This document shows, one piece after another, positions 61,749 to 64,000 of a stretch of 64,000 nucleotides of DNA. The notes under the pieces were generated by a model. It ran no database searches, was not told the DNA's origin, and worked only from the letters and a program-made list of their open reading frames with translations. The stretch is from the NCBI GenBank assembly GCA_964370985.1, contig CAYJLE010000014.1:1-64000 (forward strand). The letters run 5' to 3'. The DNA is from JAHDVS01 sp964370985 (GTDB lineage Bacteria > Actinomycetota > Thermoleophilia > Gaiellales > Gaiellaceae). The position numbers were made by a program, and so were the translations under genes. Position 1 is the first letter of the stretch; every line of letters starts with the position of its first letter.

Positions 61749-62639
61749 ATGCCGAAAGGCTCCGTGTGTTTGAGCTTCGACTTCGACGGGATGTCGCTCT
61801 GGATCGGCTCGTTCCAGTCGAACAACCCGAGCCAGATCTCGAGAGGTGAGTTCGGGACGATCGGCCTGCCACGGCTGCTCGCGCTGCTGCGCAAGCGCGA
61901 GATCCCGGCGACGTTCTTCGTCCCGGGCCACACGGCCCACTGCTACCCGGATCTCGTCAAGCAGATCGCGGACGACGGCCACGAGATCGGGCACCACGGC
62001 TGGGTGCACGAGAACCCGGCCAAGCTCGAGCGGGACGCCGAGCTCGAGGTCTTCGAGCGCGGGTTCGAGGCGCTCGACTACGCGATCGGCCAGCGCCCGG
62101 TCGGCTACCGCTCGGCCGCCTGGGACTTCAGCCCGAACTCGATCGAGATCCTGCTCGGCTTCGGCTTCCTCTACGACTCGAGCTGCATGGCCAACGACTT
62201 CTACCCGTACTACCTCCGCCACGGCGACAGGTGGTCGACCACCGAGCCCTACGTCTTCGGCAAGCTCGTCGACCTGGTCGAGGTCCCGCCGAGCTGGGGG
62301 CTCGACGACTTCCCGCCGCTCGAGTACGTCTGGGGCGCGAACGGCGGCCCGATGACCCCCTCCGAGGTCAGGGAGATCTGGCAGGGCGAGTTCGACTACA
62401 TGGTCGCGAACTGCCCCGGCGGCGTCTACAACCTCACCTGCCACCCGCAGTTCATCGGCCGCGGCGCGCGGATCACGATGCTCGAGCAGCTGATCGAGCA
62501 CATGCAGGCGACTGACGTCGCCTTCGAGCGCCTGCGCGACGTCGCCGAGCGATTCAAGCGGGAGAACCCGGTCGAGGCGTGGGCCGCGGCCAACCCGCAC
62601 CGAACGGGGGCGACGGCCCGCCCGCCGGTCGCCCGTTAG
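61749..62639 (+). CDS. Polysaccharide deacetylase-family (NodB-type) hydrolase, 296 aa
   Basis: NodB-fold metal hydrolase. CLSFDFDGMSLW (residues 7-18) carries the first Asp; GHEIGHHGWVHENP (about 77-90) is the HxxxH motif (HEIGHHGW); YRSAAWDFSPNS (about 118-129) and LTCHPQFIGRG (about 233-243) follow. No signal peptide, so cytosolic. It belongs to the branch related to PuuE-type allantoinases and cytosolic amidohydrolases rather than cell-wall deacetylases. Next to a molybdenum hydroxylase and RidA, it probably opens a ring amide or deacetylates a metabolite (inference). Confidence 0.87.
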   Translation: MPKGSVCLSFDFDGMSLWIGSFQSNNPSQISRGEFGTIGLPRLLALLRKREIPATFFVPGHTAHCYPDLVKQIADDGHEIGHHGWVHENPAKLERDAELEVFERGFEALDYAIGQRPVGYRSAAWDFSPNSIEILLGFGFLYDSSCMANDFYPYYLRHGDRWSTTEPYVFGKLVDLVEVPPSWGLDDFPPLEYVWGANGGPMTPSEVREIWQGEFDYMVANCPGGVYNLTCHPQFIGRGARITMLEQLIEHMQATDVAFERLRDVAERFKRENPVEAWAAANPHRTGATARPPVAR

Positions 62640-62662
62640 CACCGGGCAACGGGACGGGTTGC

Positions 62663-62682
62663 GGGCCGGACAGGTCCGGCCC
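62663..62682 (+). terminator. Hairpin after the deacetylase gene
   Basis: GGGCCGGA pairs with TCCGGCCC around a CAGG loop (8-bp stem), 23 bases after the stop. No T run; it may end or slow transcription before the oxidase gene, which has its own ribosome site. Confidence 0.5.
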
Positions 62683-62749
62683 CTACGTCCATTTGCTCCA
62701 CCGGCCCCGCGGCCGGAGATCGTCAAACCACCGCACGAGGAGATCGAAG

Positions 62750-63916
62750 ATGGGATCGCAGCCGGAGGTCGTCGTCGTCGGCGCCGGGATCGCTGGGGCG
62801 TCGACGGCCTTCCACCTGGCCGAGCGCGGCGCGAGCGTCACCCTGCTCGAGCGCTCGACGCCGGCCTCCGGCCCGTCCGGCCGATCGGGCGCGCTCTCGC
62901 ACGCGTTCTACTTCATGCCCGAGCTCTCCCAGCTCGCCCGCGACGGCACGAGCTTCCTCCGCACGATGCCCGAGCGGATCGGCCAACCCTCCGACTTCCG
63001 CGAGGTCGGCCTGCTCTGGGGCTTCGGAGCGGAGCTGGCTGCCGACGTCGAGCGGGCGGTCGAGCGGGTCCGGGCCGAGGGCACCGAGCTCGAGACCCTG
63101 ACGCCCGAGCAGATGCTCGAGCTGGCCCCCGGCTTCACCGCCGACGGCCTCGCCGTCGCGATGTGGGAGCCGACTGCCGGCTACGCCGACCCCGCGGCCG
63201 CCACGACGGGGATCGTCGCCGCCGCCAGGGAGCGCGGCGCCACCGTCCGCCTGAACACCCCGATCGCGCGGCTCGTCACGAGCGGGTCGCGCGTGACGGG
63301 GGTCGAGACACGCGACGGCGAGCGGATCGAGGCCGGGACGGTCGTGCTCGCGACCGGCCCCTGGACGAGGCCGTTGCTCGAGGAGGTCGGGATCTCGCTG
63401 CCCCTGACGATGGAGCGCCACTCGATCATGGCGCTCGACGTCCCGGACCGCGCCCGCGAGGTACTGCCGTTCACGTGGTGCGACGACACGCTCGTCCACT
63501 ACGCGCGCCCCGACGGCGAGCACCGCGTGCTGATCGGCAGCTGGGCGGGCGGCGGCACCGGCTACCGCCACCCGGACGTTCCCCGCTCGGAGGTGACGAA
63601 CCCGGATGTCTACCAGGGAAGCGTGAGCGACCGCGAGGCGGCCTGGATCCTGGAGCTGATGGTGCCGCGGGCGCCCGGCCTGGCCGACCTGCCGTTCGGG
63701 CGCGGCTGGGCGTGCGTGTACGACATGAGCCCCGATGACGCCCCCGTGATCGGCCCGGTCGCAGGTACCGAGGGCCTCGTCGTCGTCGCCGGCTCGAGCG
63801 GCCACGGCTTCAAGCTCGGGCCGGCGGTCGGCGAGCAGGTAGCGCGACTCGTCACGACCGGGGAGGCGCCGCTGCTGGCTCCGTTCTCCCCGGACCGCTT
63901 CGCGAGCGGCAGCTAG
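62750..63916 (+). CDS. FAD-dependent oxidoreductase, DAO family, 388 aa
   Basis: Flavin amine/glycine-oxidase-like enzyme. VVVVGAGIAGASTAFHLAER (about residues 7-26) and LLERSTPASGPSGRSGA form the FAD dinucleotide site; ATGPWTRPLL (about 202-211) and the C-terminal DMSPDDAPVIGPV (about 326-338) plus GSSGHGFKLGPAVGE (about 348-362) are typical of sarcosine/glycine oxidase-like proteins. Oxidises a C-N (or hydroxy-acid) bond with release of reduced acceptor. GAGGAG stands before the ATG. Its stop shares CTAG with the convergent gene. Confidence 0.92.
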   Translation: MGSQPEVVVVGAGIAGASTAFHLAERGASVTLLERSTPASGPSGRSGALSHAFYFMPELSQLARDGTSFLRTMPERIGQPSDFREVGLLWGFGAELAADVERAVERVRAEGTELETLTPEQMLELAPGFTADGLAVAMWEPTAGYADPAAATTGIVAAARERGATVRLNTPIARLVTSGSRVTGVETRDGERIEAGTVVLATGPWTRPLLEEVGISLPLTMERHSIMALDVPDRAREVLPFTWCDDTLVHYARPDGEHRVLIGSWAGGGTGYRHPDVPRSEVTNPDVYQGSVSDREAAWILELMVPRAPGLADLPFGRGWACVYDMSPDDAPVIGPVAGTEGLVVVAGSSGHGFKLGPAVGEQVARLVTTGEAPLLAPFSPDRFASGS

Positions 63917-64000
63917 TCCGGGAAGGCGAGCTCGCCGACGAAGCGCTCGTTGAAGTCGGCCCGGTCGGAGAGCTCGACGTACTCGACCTCGTCGAGCAGC
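63913..64000 (-). CDS. C-terminal 28 residues of a gene running off the window
   Basis: On the minus strand the frame reads LLDEVEYVELSDRADFNERF and ends GELAFPD before TAG, which overlaps the oxidase stop. The pattern YVELSxxxDFNERF-x-x-LxFP resembles the end of ASKHA/DUF4445 corrinoid-activation proteins, which would fit the UroD/MtaA-type gene at 55465, but 28 residues are too few to be sure. Confidence 0.45.
   Translation of the reverse strand, partial: LLDEVEYVELSDRADFNERFVGELAFPD

Overview
The window is very GC-rich DNA (about 70% by eye) with dense, mostly overlapping operons, GTG and TTG starts, and promoters of the TANNNT type sitting directly at start codons. Two runs of N (11265-11364 and 45981-45990) show that it is a draft scaffold, probably from a metagenome. 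The gene content (many FCD-type GntR regulators, Gfo/Idh/MocA dehydrogenases, TIM-barrel sugar isomerases, family III CoA-transferases, two molybdenum hydroxylases) fits a soil actinobacterium; a Thermoleophilia/Gaiella-like lineage is my guess and not proven. No phage, insertion sequence, CRISPR array or ribosomal operon was seen.

Layout. 1-2588: the 5' end of a tRNA, four small hypothetical or membrane genes and a cysteine hydrolase. 2707-4143: an MFS exporter. 4151-10668 (minus): a seven-gene sugar catabolic operon (KDPG-type aldolase, two SDRs, a DUF4432 mutarotase-like protein, Gfo/Idh, TIM-barrel isomerase, MBL hydrolase). 11041-17944 (plus): a complete sugar or polyol ABC importer (SBP, two permeases, two different ATPases) followed by an enoyl-CoA hydratase. 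17968-27497 (minus): two related CoA-transferase/enoyl-CoA hydratase/GntR sets with Gfo/Idh enzymes, a CrtC/AttH-like protein and a GH4 glycosidase. 27554-34673 (minus): a three-subunit molybdenum hydroxylase co-transcribed with a 2-keto-3-deoxypentonate dehydratase-like FAH protein and an alpha-ketoglutarate-semialdehyde-type dehydrogenase, which are the last two steps of a Weimberg-type pathway. 34764-39923 (minus): a third CoA-transferase/hydratase set with a hydroxyacyl-CoA dehydrogenase, an MBL protein and a solute-binding-like protein that has no export signal. 39995-40798: a GntR regulator. 40820-47935 (minus): a second, paralogous ABC importer ending in a TIM-barrel isomerase. 48217-55443 (plus): a GntR gene, then a six-gene oxidation/dehydration operon (Fe-ADH, enolase-superfamily dehydratase, Zn-ADH, TIM-barrel, Gfo/Idh, SDR). 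55465-57306 (minus): a UroD/MtaA-type protein and a FadR-like regulator. 57381-63916 (plus): a second molybdenum hydroxylase whose large subunit is split over two genes, then RidA, polysaccharide-deacetylase and FAD-oxidase family genes. The last 88 bases are the 3' end of a minus-strand gene.

How it fits together (inference). Two GlpSTPQV-like importers bring in a sugar, polyol or glycoside. Gfo/Idh, SDR and ADH enzymes oxidise it, TIM-barrel enzymes isomerise or eliminate, an enolase-superfamily enzyme dehydrates, and KDPG-aldolase or Weimberg enzymes feed central metabolism. Acid parts of the substrate could be activated by CoA transfer and processed by the hydratases. At least two repeated operator-like motifs tie several of these operons together: an ATCC-TA box at 10963, 23178, 25165, 27521 and 34698, and an ACTGGC-nnn-GCCAGT box at 10754, 34677 and 38700. 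The window therefore looks like one co-regulated catabolic island for an unidentified plant-derived or soil substrate.
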